Source: Planctomycetota bacterium
GTDB taxonomy: Bacteria > Planctomycetota > Phycisphaerae > Sedimentisphaerales > Anaerohalosphaeraceae
DNA length: 64,000 nt
Direction of reading: 5' to 3'
Assembly: GCA_016873215.1 (NCBI GenBank)
Contig: VGXU01000006.1
Location: 1 to 64,000 of the forward strand
In this document: positions 34,551 through 43,446 of the stretch, one piece after another
Position numbering within the stretch: the first letter of the stretch is position 1
Layout: every line of letters begins with the position of its first letter
Notes under the pieces: model-generated
Told to the model about the DNA's origin: nothing
What the model saw: the letters and a program-made list of their open reading frames with translations, nothing else
Database searches by the model: none
Made by a program: the position numbers and the translations under genes

Positions 34551-35825
34551 TTATACTTTTGGTTCGATACGTTCGCGATTGCCCATATACGGCCGCAAGA
34601 CTTTGGGAATCGTGATTGAACCGTCGGCGTTCTGATACAGTTCCATAATCGGAATCAGCACCCGCGGTGAGGCAATCACCGTATTATTCAGCGTATGGCA
34701 GAACAGATTTTTCTTTTGTTCCGTCTTGTATCGCAGATTGAGCCGGCGGGCCTGAAACTCATAGAACCGGCTTGCGGAATGCGTCTCGCCGTAGCTTTTG
34801 CGTGACGGCATCCACGTTTCGATGTCGAATTTCTGCACCTGCCCGCGGCCCAGGTCGCCCGTACAGACATTCACCACACGATAGGGCAGTTCCATCGCCT
34901 GCAGAACCGCCTCGGAATTGGACAGAATTTCCTGGTGGTACTGCCGGCTTTTTTCTTCGTCATTTTCGCCGATGATGACCTGCTCGACTTTGTCGAACTG
35001 GTGTATTCGGTACAGGCCGTAGGTGTCTTTGCCCGCGGCGCCGGCCTCGCGTCGAAAACACGAACTCATCGCTACGATTTTAATCGGCAGTTGTTTTTCC
35101 GAGAGAAGCTCGCCCATGTGATAGGCCGTCAGCGGCACTTCGGCAGTGCCGACCAGGTTTAATTCATCCCGTTCCATCTGGTAGGTTTGTTCTTCGGAGC
35201 CGGGGAAATAGCCTGTGCCTCGCATCGCTTCATTACGCATCAGCAGCGGCACCATCATCGGCGTATAGCCGCGGCTGATCATAAAATCCATCGCGAAATT
35301 CATCACGGCCCGGTGCAGAATCGCACCGTCGCCCGTGAGAAAGTAATTTCTCGCCCCGGCCAGTTTGACGCCGCGTTCGACATCAATCATACCCAGAGAC
35401 AAACCCAGTTGAATATGGTCTTTCGGTTCAAAATCGAATTTGCGAACTTCGCCTTTTTTATACAATTCGACGTTCTGTGTATCATCCATACCCAGCGGCA
35501 CTTCCGGCGCCGGCGGATGAGGCACTTCCAGCATCAGGGCGTCAAATGCCGGCTGTATCGTCTTCAGCTCATCATTAAGCGCCGCCTCTTTTTCCTTGAG
35601 TTTGGCCATTTCGGCCAGGACTTTTTGCTTTTCGTCGCCCTGCATTTTCGGGATTTCTTTGCCGATGCGGTTTTTTTCGGTGGCGATGTCCTGCAGAATC
35701 TGCTTTGCGCCGAGGATTTTAGAATCGAGAGCTAAAAGCCGGTCAATATCCACATCGAACCGTTTAGCCTTGGCGCCGTCTTTGAACAGTTGCGGGTTTT
35801 CACGAACAAGCTTGATATCTATCAT
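34551..35825 (-). CDS. serS: Seryl-tRNA synthetase
   Basis: 424 residues. The N-terminal long antiparallel coiled coil (residues about 30-105) binds tRNA-Ser. The class II catalytic domain carries TAEVPLTAYH, SSCFRREAGAAGKDTYGLYRIHQF (motif 2) and NNTVIASPRVLIPIMELYQN with VLRPYMG (motif 3). It lies 48 bp downstream of the last ketosynthase gene and may be read from the same transcript. Confidence 0.97.
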   Translation of the reverse strand: MIDIKLVRENPQLFKDGAKAKRFDVDIDRLLALDSKILGAKQILQDIATEKNRIGKEIPKMQGDEKQKVLAEMAKLKEKEAALNDELKTIQPAFDALMLEVPHPPAPEVPLGMDDTQNVELYKKGEVRKFDFEPKDHIQLGLSLGMIDVERGVKLAGARNYFLTGDGAILHRAVMNFAMDFMISRGYTPMMVPLLMRNEAMRGTGYFPGSEEQTYQMERDELNLVGTAEVPLTAYHMGELLSEKQLPIKIVAMSSCFRREAGAAGKDTYGLYRIHQFDKVEQVIIGENDEEKSRQYHQEILSNSEAVLQAMELPYRVVNVCTGDLGRGQVQKFDIETWMPSRKSYGETHSASRFYEFQARRLNLRYKTEQKKNLFCHTLNNTVIASPRVLIPIMELYQNADGSITIPKVLRPYMGNRERIEPKV

Positions 35826-35873
35826 AATCCAACCTCACAATCGAAATTCATCCCGTCGTTTGCGTCGGGAGTT

Positions 35874-37181
35874 TTATTTTGTAAATCGCCGAATGATAAC
35901 CACATTATTTTGTCCGCCGAAGCCGAACGATTCGTTAATGGCCGTATCGACTTTCGCTTTTCTGGGTTTGTTGGGAACATAATCCAAATCCAGTTGGGGG
36001 TCGGGGTCATTGAGATTCATCGTCGGCGGCAGTGTATTTTCCAGAATGGCCATAATGCAGGTAATTAATTCCGCACATCCGGTAGCGCCGATGAGATGTC
36101 CGAACTGGCTTTTGGGACTGCTGCATGGGACTTGATGCGCTCGGGAGCCAAAGACGGTCTTGATTGCCTTCGTCTCGATGGAATCGTTCTCCGAGGTGCT
36201 GGTGCCATGTGTGCTGATGTAGTCGATGTCGTTGACGGTAAGCCCCGCGTCCCTGATGGCCGATTGCAGGGCCTGTATGGCACCGCGGGCGTCTTCGTGC
36301 ATATCCGTGACGCGAAAAGCATCACTGCTGGAGCCAAAGCCAATCACTTCAGCGAGAATTTTTACGCCGCGTTTTTTGGCGCTTTCGAGCGATTCGAGGA
36401 TGACAGCCGCTCCGCCTTCGCCCAGTACGAACCCATCGCGACTGGCGGAAAACGGACGTGAAGCCGTTTGCGGGCTGTCGTTACGCGTTGACAGGGCGGT
36501 CAGGCGATTAAATCCCGTGACACCCAGCGGATGAATCATCGAGTGAGCACCGCCGGCAATGATGACGTCGGCTTTGCCGTGACGAACCAGCATCATCGCC
36601 TCACCGACCGCCTGGGTACTGGCGGCACAGGCCGTCAGGCAGGTTCGACTGACGCCCCGGGCGCCGGTTAATACTGCGATATGGGCCGCAGGCATATTCG
36701 GCTCCTGCTCCAGTTCCTGTACGGCATTTATTTTACTTGACGCCGTTTTGGCCCAGCGGCTCCAGTCCATATTGTTTTTATCCGCCTGCCAGCCATCAAC
36801 CAAAGCCGAGAAGAAAGCATCGCTGTTGACTGCGCCTTCGCCGGCGCCGAGATAAATTCCCATTCGGCGTCGATCAATACCGTCGGCGGGGCTGGCTGTC
36901 TCGATTTCGATACTGGCCTGTCGGCAGGCCTGAGCCGCGGCACCGACAACAAATTGCGAACCGCGATTGCCTTTGCTGTGCAGTGCGACGTTTTTAATGA
37001 ATCGGCTCAGGTCATAATTTTTGACCTCCGCGTCAAACTGTGTCGGAAATGTCGATGCGTCAAAAATGGTCGTATAGTCCGTCCCGCTTTTGCCGGTCAT
37101 CAGGCCGTCCCACATCGTCGGCACATCATGGCCCAGCGGACAAACGATTCCCATTCCTGTAATGACGACGCGATGCTTCAT
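35874..37181 (-). CDS. 3-oxoacyl-ACP synthase (FabF-like, KS-alpha position)
   Basis: 435 residues, a thiolase-fold condensing enzyme with all catalytic residues: Cys185 (LTACAAS), His325 (STHGTST) and His362 (SQFGHLIGATG). The start MKHRVVITGMGIVCPLGHDV is typical. Six bp upstream lies a second ketosynthase-like gene without the Cys, an arrangement like KS-alpha/chain-length-factor pairs in type II polyketide and aryl-polyene systems. The presence of a separate full fabF at 40055 suggests that this enzyme makes a special acyl chain. A CCTGTCGGCAGG palindrome lies within the coding region (36915-36930). Confidence 0.9.
   Translation of the reverse strand: MKHRVVITGMGIVCPLGHDVPTMWDGLMTGKSGTDYTTIFDASTFPTQFDAEVKNYDLSRFIKNVALHSKGNRGSQFVVGAAAQACRQASIEIETASPADGIDRRRMGIYLGAGEGAVNSDAFFSALVDGWQADKNNMDWSRWAKTASSKINAVQELEQEPNMPAAHIAVLTGARGVSRTCLTACAASTQAVGEAMMLVRHGKADVIIAGGAHSMIHPLGVTGFNRLTALSTRNDSPQTASRPFSASRDGFVLGEGGAAVILESLESAKKRGVKILAEVIGFGSSSDAFRVTDMHEDARGAIQALQSAIRDAGLTVNDIDYISTHGTSTSENDSIETKAIKTVFGSRAHQVPCSSPKSQFGHLIGATGCAELITCIMAILENTLPPTMNLNDPDPQLDLDYVPNKPRKAKVDTAINESFGFGGQNNVVIIRRFTK
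36915..36930 (-). repeat. CCTGTCGGCAGG palindrome in the ketosynthase gene
   Basis: GGCCTG-TCGG-CAGGCC is encoded as the ACRQAS region near residue 86. It shares its 12-bp core with the palindrome in queA at 28593-28604. Confidence 0.65.
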
Positions 37182-37187
37182 TCTGTC

Positions 37188-38504
37188 TTAATCCTCAATC
37201 GCTTTGAGCAGTATCGCCGCAGTCTGACCGCCGAATGAATGACCACAGCACAGCACATAGCGGAATTTTTTCTGTAAGGACTGCCGTACAATCTGCAATC
37301 GGCATCCATCCACGGGCGTTTCAAAATTTATTGCCTTTCCGATGGTTCCGGATTCAATCGCTTTGGTCGCGGCGATCAATTCCATTGCTCCCGCGGCGGC
37401 ACCGCAATGGCCAAGCATACTTTTAATCGGCCAGACGGGGAGGTCAGAAACAGCCTTGCCGAGAGCATTCTGGATGCCGTTGGCTTCGGCGCGGTCGTCA
37501 GCCGCGATGCCGCTGCCGCAAGGGATAATCAAATCCAGTTTTTCCGGCCCAATGCCCGCCTGCTGCAAAGCTGATTCAATTGCGAATTGCACGGCCTTGC
37601 CGTCCGGTTCGAGGTGGAAATAATCTGTATTCAGACTATGACTGGAACCACTGCCGACAATCTCGGCTATAGGTTTTGCGCCGCGGTGTTTTGCCGATTG
37701 CATTTCTTCCAGCACCAGCACGCCCGCCGCCTCGGAAAAAATCGTCCCGGCGGCCCGTAAATCAAATGGTCTGCACGCCGCGGCGGGATTATCATTGGAC
37801 GTGCAATTGGCCCGTTTCATCAGGGATTGGCGTATAATACCGATGGGATTGACTTTGACGTCACCCCCGCCGGCCAGTGCAGTATCCACATCGCCGCGCT
37901 GAATCATTTCCACCGCCTCGGCCACAGCCAGATAGGACGCGGTTTCACCGCAGGTAATCGTATTGCTGGGGCCTTGAATATCGTGGATAATCGCGACATG
38001 ACAGGGCAGCATATTCGGCAGAAATTTCAGCAGCCACAGCGGCGTCAGGGTCTGCATCCCGACATTGCCCCATTTGTGAATATCAAATTTGCCGTCGGTA
38101 ATACAGTGGCAAACCGATTGAGCCATTTCAACCAGGTCACAGCAGATTAACCCGGCGCCGAAATTAATCGCCGTTCGCTGCGGAACCAGCGTCGGAGTTT
38201 TTCCTTCATTGGCCTTCGTGATAAAATCGCTGTTGGCGATAGCTTCGTGTGAAGCGATGACCGCCAGTTCAATATCCCGGCTCATCAGCTTGGTTGCTTT
38301 GCGGTGGCTTTTAGGGACGTAATCGCGGAGATTGTAATCGGGTACCTGGCCGGCGATTTTGCAGTCAAAGCCCGCCGTATCGAACGAATGAATCGGTCCA
38401 AGACCACATCGGCCTTCCACGAGAGCCTGCCACATTTGCCCGCTGGTAAGTCCCAGAGGGCTGACGGCTCCGGCGGCGGTGATGACAACCCGACGCGGCT
38501 GCAT
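37188..38504 (-). CDS. Degenerate ketosynthase (chain-length-factor/KS-beta-like)
   Basis: 438 residues with the full ketosynthase fold (MQPRRVVITAAGAVSPLGLT start; KSMLGHCGAAAGAMEL; GHSFGGQTAAILL end) but a changed active site. Counting from GPS, the catalytic Cys position is Glu187 (TCGETAS), the first His is Cys329 (IIPCGSGI), and only His366 remains. It cannot condense acyl chains by the usual mechanism. By analogy with CLF/KS-beta proteins it probably forms a heterodimer with the next gene product (7 bp away) and sets chain length or decarboxylates malonyl-ACP. The start overlaps the upstream dehydratase stop by one base, with GGGAGG upstream. Confidence 0.85.
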   Translation of the reverse strand: MQPRRVVITAAGAVSPLGLTSGQMWQALVEGRCGLGPIHSFDTAGFDCKIAGQVPDYNLRDYVPKSHRKATKLMSRDIELAVIASHEAIANSDFITKANEGKTPTLVPQRTAINFGAGLICCDLVEMAQSVCHCITDGKFDIHKWGNVGMQTLTPLWLLKFLPNMLPCHVAIIHDIQGPSNTITCGETASYLAVAEAVEMIQRGDVDTALAGGGDVKVNPIGIIRQSLMKRANCTSNDNPAAACRPFDLRAAGTIFSEAAGVLVLEEMQSAKHRGAKPIAEIVGSGSSHSLNTDYFHLEPDGKAVQFAIESALQQAGIGPEKLDLIIPCGSGIAADDRAEANGIQNALGKAVSDLPVWPIKSMLGHCGAAAGAMELIAATKAIESGTIGKAINFETPVDGCRLQIVRQSLQKKFRYVLCCGHSFGGQTAAILLKAIED

Positions 38505-38992
38505 CAGTTTTTACCTCCCGCATTCTTTTGGTCCACAAAACCGCTCAGCAGGGAATTAAACATATCGGTAAAGACGAAATTTTCTTCGGGAAAATGTTTG
38601 CCGGCCAGATTCTTGTCGACGTGGCTGAACATCATGCTGATTTGCGCAATCAGGGTGTCGCCGCGTTTAATCTGCCCTGTGGTACTGGCCGCTTCAGGGG
38701 CGATGGATTCTATCTCGGCGTGCAGCGTAATCGTATCCCCCGGCTGGACATAATGATAAAACACGGCATTTTTGATTTTGGCCAGGATGACTTTTTCCTT
38801 AAATTGTCTGGCCTCGCCGACCAAGATTCCGGCCGTTTGTGCCATCGCTTCAATCATCAGACACTCCGGCATAATCGGGAAACCGGGAAAATGGTCGTGC
38901 AGGTGCTCCTCGGCCAGCGTCACGTTCTTTAACGCAACAGCCCGTTTGCCGCTCTCAAATTCCAGAAACTTGTCGATCCATATCCAACGCAT
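38504..38992 (-). CDS. Hotdog-fold 3-hydroxyacyl-ACP dehydratase, FabZ-like
   Basis: 162 residues from the ATG at 38992. A GTG at 39031 is rejected because the sequence before 38992 is a palindromic repeat. LTLAEEHLHDHFPGFPIMPECLMIEAMAQTAG-like spacing is kept, with His in HDHFPG and Glu in IEAMAQ, the FabZ catalytic pair. It should dehydrate 3-hydroxyacyl-ACP. It lies between the second ACP gene and the degenerate ketosynthase, so it belongs to the accessory acyl-chain module. Confidence 0.87.
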   Translation of the reverse strand: MRWIWIDKFLEFESGKRAVALKNVTLAEEHLHDHFPGFPIMPECLMIEAMAQTAGILVGEARQFKEKVILAKIKNAVFYHYVQPGDTITLHAEIESIAPEAASTTGQIKRGDTLIAQISMMFSHVDKNLAGKHFPEENFVFTDMFNSLLSGFVDQKNAGGKN

Positions 38993-39012
38993 GACGTCTA
39001 TCTCATAAAGTC

Positions 39013-39049
39013 TATCGGCAGGGGCGCTCACCGAGCGGACCTGCCGATA
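39013..39049 (-). repeat. 37-bp palindromic hairpin between ACP and dehydratase genes
   Basis: TATCGGCAGG and CCTGCCGATA form perfect outer arms; CGCTC and GAGCG form an inner stem around ACC. The TCGGCAGG core is shared with the palindromes at 28593 and 36917. It could stabilise or process the operon mRNA. Confidence 0.7.
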
Positions 39050-39081
39050 CTATCGTTTGTACTGAATCTGCCGTAATGGGC

Positions 39082-39471
39082 TTACTTCAGTTTGCCTTCA
39101 ATAAAATTCACGATTGCCCCGACGGTGAAAAGGTCGGCAATTTTATTGACGTCCGGGTTTTTCTCGAATTCCGAGAAATTCGTATGGGGCATCCGGCTTT
39201 TCAGTTCGGCAAGTCCTTTGGCCGTGACTTTGCCGCCGCTGACATATTCGGGGTTGTTCATCACCGCCTCGGCGGGGAACAGCTCTTCCCGCGGGACCTT
39301 GATATTAAACGCCTTTTCCAGACGGAACACAATATCCAGAAAGTCGATGCTTTCCGCGCCCAAATCGCCCATCAGCGTGGCATCTTCGGTCACATCGCCG
39401 TCGTCCAGTCCCAGCGCGTCAACCAATACCTCCCTGACCTGATTGAAAATGTCATCCCGGCTCATTGCCAT
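39082..39471 (-). CDS. Second acyl carrier protein, long variant
   Basis: 129 residues, against about 78 for AcpP. The phosphopantetheine site is Ser41 in LGAESIDFLDIVFRLE, with ESI where typical ACPs have DSL. A helix-rich insertion of about 40 residues (roughly 68-110) precedes the last helix (TVGAIVNFIEGKL). GGAGG lies nine bases before the ATG. It probably serves the accessory ketosynthase pair and not general lipid synthesis. Confidence 0.88.
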   Translation of the reverse strand: MAMSRDDIFNQVREVLVDALGLDDGDVTEDATLMGDLGAESIDFLDIVFRLEKAFNIKVPREELFPAEAVMNNPEYVSGGKVTAKGLAELKSRMPHTNFSEFEKNPDVNKIADLFTVGAIVNFIEGKLK

Positions 39472-39521
39472 AGTTTATAACCTCCGCTATTTTTCTTTCT
39501 TTTGTCGCCGCAAACGATGGC

Positions 39522-39995
39522 TTATTGTTCCTGCCACAGGAGTTTCCAGCGTTTTTTCATACTTTCAACAACCTGGCCGTCCGTCCTCGCCATTTTCGGG
39601 TTTTCATCCGCCAGGTTGAAATGCCGCAGCGTAAATTGTGCCGCAACAATTTCTTCATCGCCGCAGACCCCGATGCCGATAAAACTGCTGGCGTTATCTT
39701 CCATCGTCTTGACGCTGATGGTATATTGAATCTGCATTCCCGGAGCGGCAAAACTTTTGTACCGCACATTGCGGACGCTTTCGAGCAAAACCATGCTCTG
39801 GGCGAAATTATTTTTCTGCCGAACCAGCCACGAAGCCGATTCAATCAGTCCTTCCAGCAGCAATACCCCCGGCAGCACCGGAAATATCGGAAAATGGTCC
39901 GCCAGATATTCTTCGGCCAGCGATACGCTTTTGACCGCCGTCAATGTTTTGCCCGGCTCCATGGCCGTTATTTTGTCTATCAATATGAATTTCAT
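39522..39995 (-). CDS. Second hotdog-fold dehydratase-like protein
   Basis: 157 residues from the ATG at 39995; an earlier in-frame start would overlap fabF. It has the FabZ pattern with LADHFPIFPVLPGVLLLEGLIESASWL: the catalytic His and Glu positions are kept, but the usual HFPG glycine is Ile. The rest follows the hotdog fold (MVLLESVRNVRYKSFAAPGMQ). Together with the FabZ at 38504 it may form a FabA/FabZ-like or heterodimeric dehydratase. It lies between fabF and the second ACP. Confidence 0.8.
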   Translation of the reverse strand: MKFILIDKITAMEPGKTLTAVKSVSLAEEYLADHFPIFPVLPGVLLLEGLIESASWLVRQKNNFAQSMVLLESVRNVRYKSFAAPGMQIQYTISVKTMEDNASSFIGIGVCGDEEIVAAQFTLRHFNLADENPKMARTDGQVVESMKKRWKLLWQEQ

Positions 39996-40054
39996 TTTCC
40001 GGCGGCCGTACTTTCGTTTCTTATTTCGTCGGGGATTTTTCACCCCCGATGGTT

Positions 40055-41299
40055 TTATATCTTTCCGATAACCAGGGCACAGTTGTGTCCGCCGAAACCA
40101 AGCGAATTGCTCAGCGCGCACCGTACATTCGCCTGACGGGCCGAACCCGGCACATAATCCATTTGAGGGTCGCATTCGGGGGCCACAACTTCCAGATTGG
40201 CCGTCGGATGAATCACGCCTGTCTCAATGGTTTTGGCGCAAACAATCAATTCTATCGCGCCGCTGGCGCCGAGTGAATGCCCCAGACAGCTTTTTGTCGA
40301 GCTGATGGCCAATTTGTACGCATGTGCACCGAAGATGGACTTAACGGCGATGCTTTCGGCCGCGTCGTTCAATTGGGTGCTGGTACCGTGAGCATTGATA
40401 TAATCAATCCGGTCCGGGTTAAGTTTCGCCTGTTTCAAAGCAACTTGCATCGCTTCGGCACCACCTCCGCCGTCGGGCAGGGGGGCGGTAATATGATATC
40501 CGTCGCCCGTCGCACCATAGCCCAGCATCTCGGCATAAATTTTCGCGCCGCGTTTTTTGGCGTGCTCGTATTCTTCTAAAATCAAAATCCCCGCTCCTTC
40601 AGCCAGGACAAATCCATCCCTGTCTTTATCGAAAGGACGGCTGGCTCTTTGCGGGTCTTCGTTGCGGGTACTCAGCGATTTCAAGGCGCAAAACGACGCC
40701 AATCCAATCGGCGACAATGCCGCCTCGGAACCGCCGGTGATGATGATATCGCTGCGGTCGTTTAGGATATTGTAAAACGCCTCGCCGATGGCGTGACTGG
40801 CCGAGGCACACGCGGTCACGACACAAAAATTCGAGCCTCGCAGACCATATTGCATGGAAATGCATCCGCAGGCGGCATTGCCCATCAGCTTGGGAACGCA
40901 GAAGGGGGATACTTTTCGCGGGCCCTTGTCCAGCAGGCGGATATGCTGTTCTTCGATTTCCTTGATGCCGCCGATGCCGGTCCCCACAATCACGCCGGCA
41001 CGACGTTTATCCATTTTCTCGAAATCCAGCCCGCTGTCTTTGACCGCCACCGAGGCCGAGGCGCAGGCCATCTGTGTGAAGCGATCCATTCGTTTGGCTT
41101 CGTGCGGATCAATGTAATTGGCGGCGTCAAAGGACTTGATTTCGCCGCCGAATTTGACCGGGTACTGAGCCGTATCAAACGACGTAATAGTTGAAACCCC
41201 GCTTTGGACGCGGCATAAGGCGTCGAACAGAGCGTCCGCCGTCTCTCCCAGGGCTGTCACGCAGCCCAGGCCTGTAATTACAACTCGACGATTCGACAT
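40055..41299 (-). CDS. fabF: Beta-ketoacyl-ACP synthase II
   Basis: 414 residues, normal FabF length. The catalytic triad is complete: Cys164 (VVTACAS), His304 (NAHGTST) and His341 (CLGHSLGASGA). It elongates acyl-ACP with malonyl-ACP. It lies 12 bp after acpP in the canonical order fabH-fabD-fabG-acpP-fabF, so this is the housekeeping copy, as opposed to the KS pair at 35874-38504. Confidence 0.95.
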   Translation of the reverse strand: MSNRRVVITGLGCVTALGETADALFDALCRVQSGVSTITSFDTAQYPVKFGGEIKSFDAANYIDPHEAKRMDRFTQMACASASVAVKDSGLDFEKMDKRRAGVIVGTGIGGIKEIEEQHIRLLDKGPRKVSPFCVPKLMGNAACGCISMQYGLRGSNFCVVTACASASHAIGEAFYNILNDRSDIIITGGSEAALSPIGLASFCALKSLSTRNEDPQRASRPFDKDRDGFVLAEGAGILILEEYEHAKKRGAKIYAEMLGYGATGDGYHITAPLPDGGGGAEAMQVALKQAKLNPDRIDYINAHGTSTQLNDAAESIAVKSIFGAHAYKLAISSTKSCLGHSLGASGAIELIVCAKTIETGVIHPTANLEVVAPECDPQMDYVPGSARQANVRCALSNSLGFGGHNCALVIGKI

Positions 41300-41311
41300 T
41301 CGCGGATCAGC

Positions 41312-41581
41312 TTATTCGCTGCCTTTTTTCTTCATGATATCCATGATATAGTCGATCGCGGCGCCGACGGTCTGAATCTTCTCAGCCTCTTCGTCCGGGA
41401 TGCTCATGTCGAACTCATCTTCGAATTCCATCACCAGCTCGACGGTGTCCAGCGAATCGGCGTTAAGGTCATTGATAAACGACGTTTCGCGAGAGATTTC
41501 GGACTTATCCACGCCCATCTGCTCGCTGACGATTTCGATTACTTTGGCCTCTACAGCCTTGATATCCATTGTTTCACTCAC
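41312..41581 (-). CDS. acpP: Acyl carrier protein
   Basis: 89 residues from a GTG at 41581, with AAAGGAGA eight bases upstream; an ATG four codons later (41569) would give 85. The phosphopantetheine Ser43 is in [19 protein letters not shown], the classic AcpP motif. It carries growing acyl chains for the neighbouring enzymes. Confidence 0.95.
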   Translation of the reverse strand: MSETMDIKAVEAKVIEIVSEQMGVDKSEISRETSFINDLNADSLDTVELVMEFEDEFDMSIPDEEAEKIQTVGAAIDYIMDIMKKKGSE

Positions 41582-41698
41582 GTGCCATTCTCCTTTATTA
41601 CTGAAAGGAACATTTTTCAATCCATTTTTCCGTGTCGGAACAATCGGCGGTAATATACCGACCACTCGTTGTGTTTTCAACGTTTTTTTTCAAATTTC

Positions 41699-42436
41699 TT
41701 ACATTGCCATACCGCCGTCCACGCACAAGACCTGGCCGGTGATATAGCCGGTGTCATCATGGGTGAGAAAAGCCACCGCGCGGGCCACATCTTCGGGGGT
41801 GCCGAACTTCTTGACCGGAATAACCTGTAATGCGGCTTCTTTGACCATATCGGGCAGTCCCGCCGTCATGTCCGTCATAATAAAGCCCGGCGCGATACAA
41901 TTGGACGTAATGTTCTTTTTTCCGATTTCACGGGCGATGGACTTGCTCATACCGATCAGCCCGGCTTTACTGGCGGCGTAATTGGCCGAGCCGGCCTGGC
42001 CCATCACTCCGGCGACGGAACTGATATGCACCATGCGTCCAAATTTGTTGCGAACCATCGAACGGGCGACTACACGCGTGGCGACAAATGCCGCCCGCAG
42101 ATTCACGTTCAGCACCCGGTCATAGTCGTCATCATCCATCTGAATCATCAGTTTGTCGCGGGTAATACCGGCGTTATTGACCAGAATACCAATACCGCCA
42201 TTTTGTTCGGCCAGTTCTTCCAGAACCACCGTCAGTTTGTCGGTCTGCGTGATATCCACGCAGCGGGTGATGACTTCGTACCCGGCTTCCTTACAGACTT
42301 TCTGCAATTCTTCCAGTTGCTGTGCGTTCAGGTCCAGCCCCGCGACTTTGCGTCCCTGTTTGAGAAGTTCCAGGACAATTGCCCGACCAATTCCACGGGC
42401 AGCTCCCGTCACTACCGCTAACCGTTTTTCCGCCAT
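41699..42436 (-). CDS. fabG: 3-oxoacyl-ACP reductase
   Basis: 245 residues, short-chain dehydrogenase fold. VTGAARGIGRA binds NADPH, NNAGITRD is the family Asn motif, and the catalytic Ser-Tyr-Lys lie in HISSVAGVMG and ANYAASKAG. It performs the first reduction of each elongation cycle. It is in canonical position between fabD and acpP. Confidence 0.95.
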   Translation of the reverse strand: MAEKRLAVVTGAARGIGRAIVLELLKQGRKVAGLDLNAQQLEELQKVCKEAGYEVITRCVDITQTDKLTVVLEELAEQNGGIGILVNNAGITRDKLMIQMDDDDYDRVLNVNLRAAFVATRVVARSMVRNKFGRMVHISSVAGVMGQAGSANYAASKAGLIGMSKSIAREIGKKNITSNCIAPGFIMTDMTAGLPDMVKEAALQVIPVKKFGTPEDVARAVAFLTHDDTGYITGQVLCVDGGMAM

Positions 42437-42474
42437 ATGTGAATCTCCGTATCTTTACAATAAAAACTATATCT

Positions 42475-43407
42475 TTATGCCTTGAGGGCCTGGAGCGTTT
42501 CAAGTGTGCTGACATTGACAATGTCCGCTTTGCGATAAATTCGTTTCATCAGGCCCGTCAGAACACGATTAGGCCCGACTTCATAAAACTTTGTCACCCC
42601 ATCGGCAATCAGCCGTTTCATACATTTTTGCCACAGAATCGGCTCGACAAGCTGTCGAACCAGCCCCTGACGAATCTGCCCGGCATTTGTGTAATAGTCC
42701 GCACTGACATTGGCAACGACCTGAATCTCCACCGGGTCTTTCAGGGGACATCCCGCCAGCGCCTGTTCGAGATTTTTCGCAGCCGGGGTCATCATTTCCG
42801 TATGAAATGCTCCCGCTACCGCTAAAGGAATCGCTTTCATCGCGCCATATTTGGGCGCCAGTTCCGCCGCTCGCTGACAGGCTTCAATCGCTCCGCTGAC
42901 AACAATCTGTCCCGGACAATTGAAATTGACGGCGACAATCAATTGCCCCTGCGAGGCTTCGGCACATAATTCCCTGACCTTCGGCTCATCCAGACCGAGA
43001 ATGCTGACCATCGAGCCTTGGCTTGCGGCAGCCGCGGCCTGCATCGCCTGGCCCCGCTTCAATACCAGTTTAAGGGCATCTTCAAAGGACATCAGCCCTG
43101 CGGCATACATTGCCGTATATTCGCCCATCGAAAGCCCGGCCGTAACGTGCGGCTTTAAAGAAGGATCCATTTCCTTCAGCGTTTCCAGCAGGGCGGCGGA
43201 AACCGTGAAAATCGCCGGCTGGGATATCTCGGTGCCGTTCAGTTTGTCTTCCGGGCCGTTAAAGCAAATCGCCTGCAAATCAAAGCCGACAATCGCTTTG
43301 GCTCTGCCAAATAATTGTGCCGCTTTGGGAAAAGCCCGGACAATATCAGCGCCCATCCCAACGAGCTGGGCACCTTGTCCCGGAAATAGAAACGCTGTTT
43401 TGCTCAT
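42475..43407 (-). CDS. fabD: Malonyl-CoA:ACP transacylase
   Basis: 310 residues. FLFPGQGAQLVGMG opens the protein, the nucleophile Ser is in GLSMGEYTAM, and AGAFHTEMM carries the catalytic His. It loads malonyl groups onto ACP. It stands between fabH and fabG in the usual order. Confidence 0.95.
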   Translation of the reverse strand: MSKTAFLFPGQGAQLVGMGADIVRAFPKAAQLFGRAKAIVGFDLQAICFNGPEDKLNGTEISQPAIFTVSAALLETLKEMDPSLKPHVTAGLSMGEYTAMYAAGLMSFEDALKLVLKRGQAMQAAAAASQGSMVSILGLDEPKVRELCAEASQGQLIVAVNFNCPGQIVVSGAIEACQRAAELAPKYGAMKAIPLAVAGAFHTEMMTPAAKNLEQALAGCPLKDPVEIQVVANVSADYYTNAGQIRQGLVRQLVEPILWQKCMKRLIADGVTKFYEVGPNRVLTGLMKRIYRKADIVNVSTLETLQALKA

Positions 43408-43446
43408 TCCTGTATCTCTCTTAGTCCATCCTGGTTCGGATCGGAA

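Noticed and set aside
35874-39995. Assignment of the accessory fab module to ladderane synthesis
   Set aside because: No radical SAM or cyclisation-type genes are nearby, and a ketosynthase pair alone does not identify a product.
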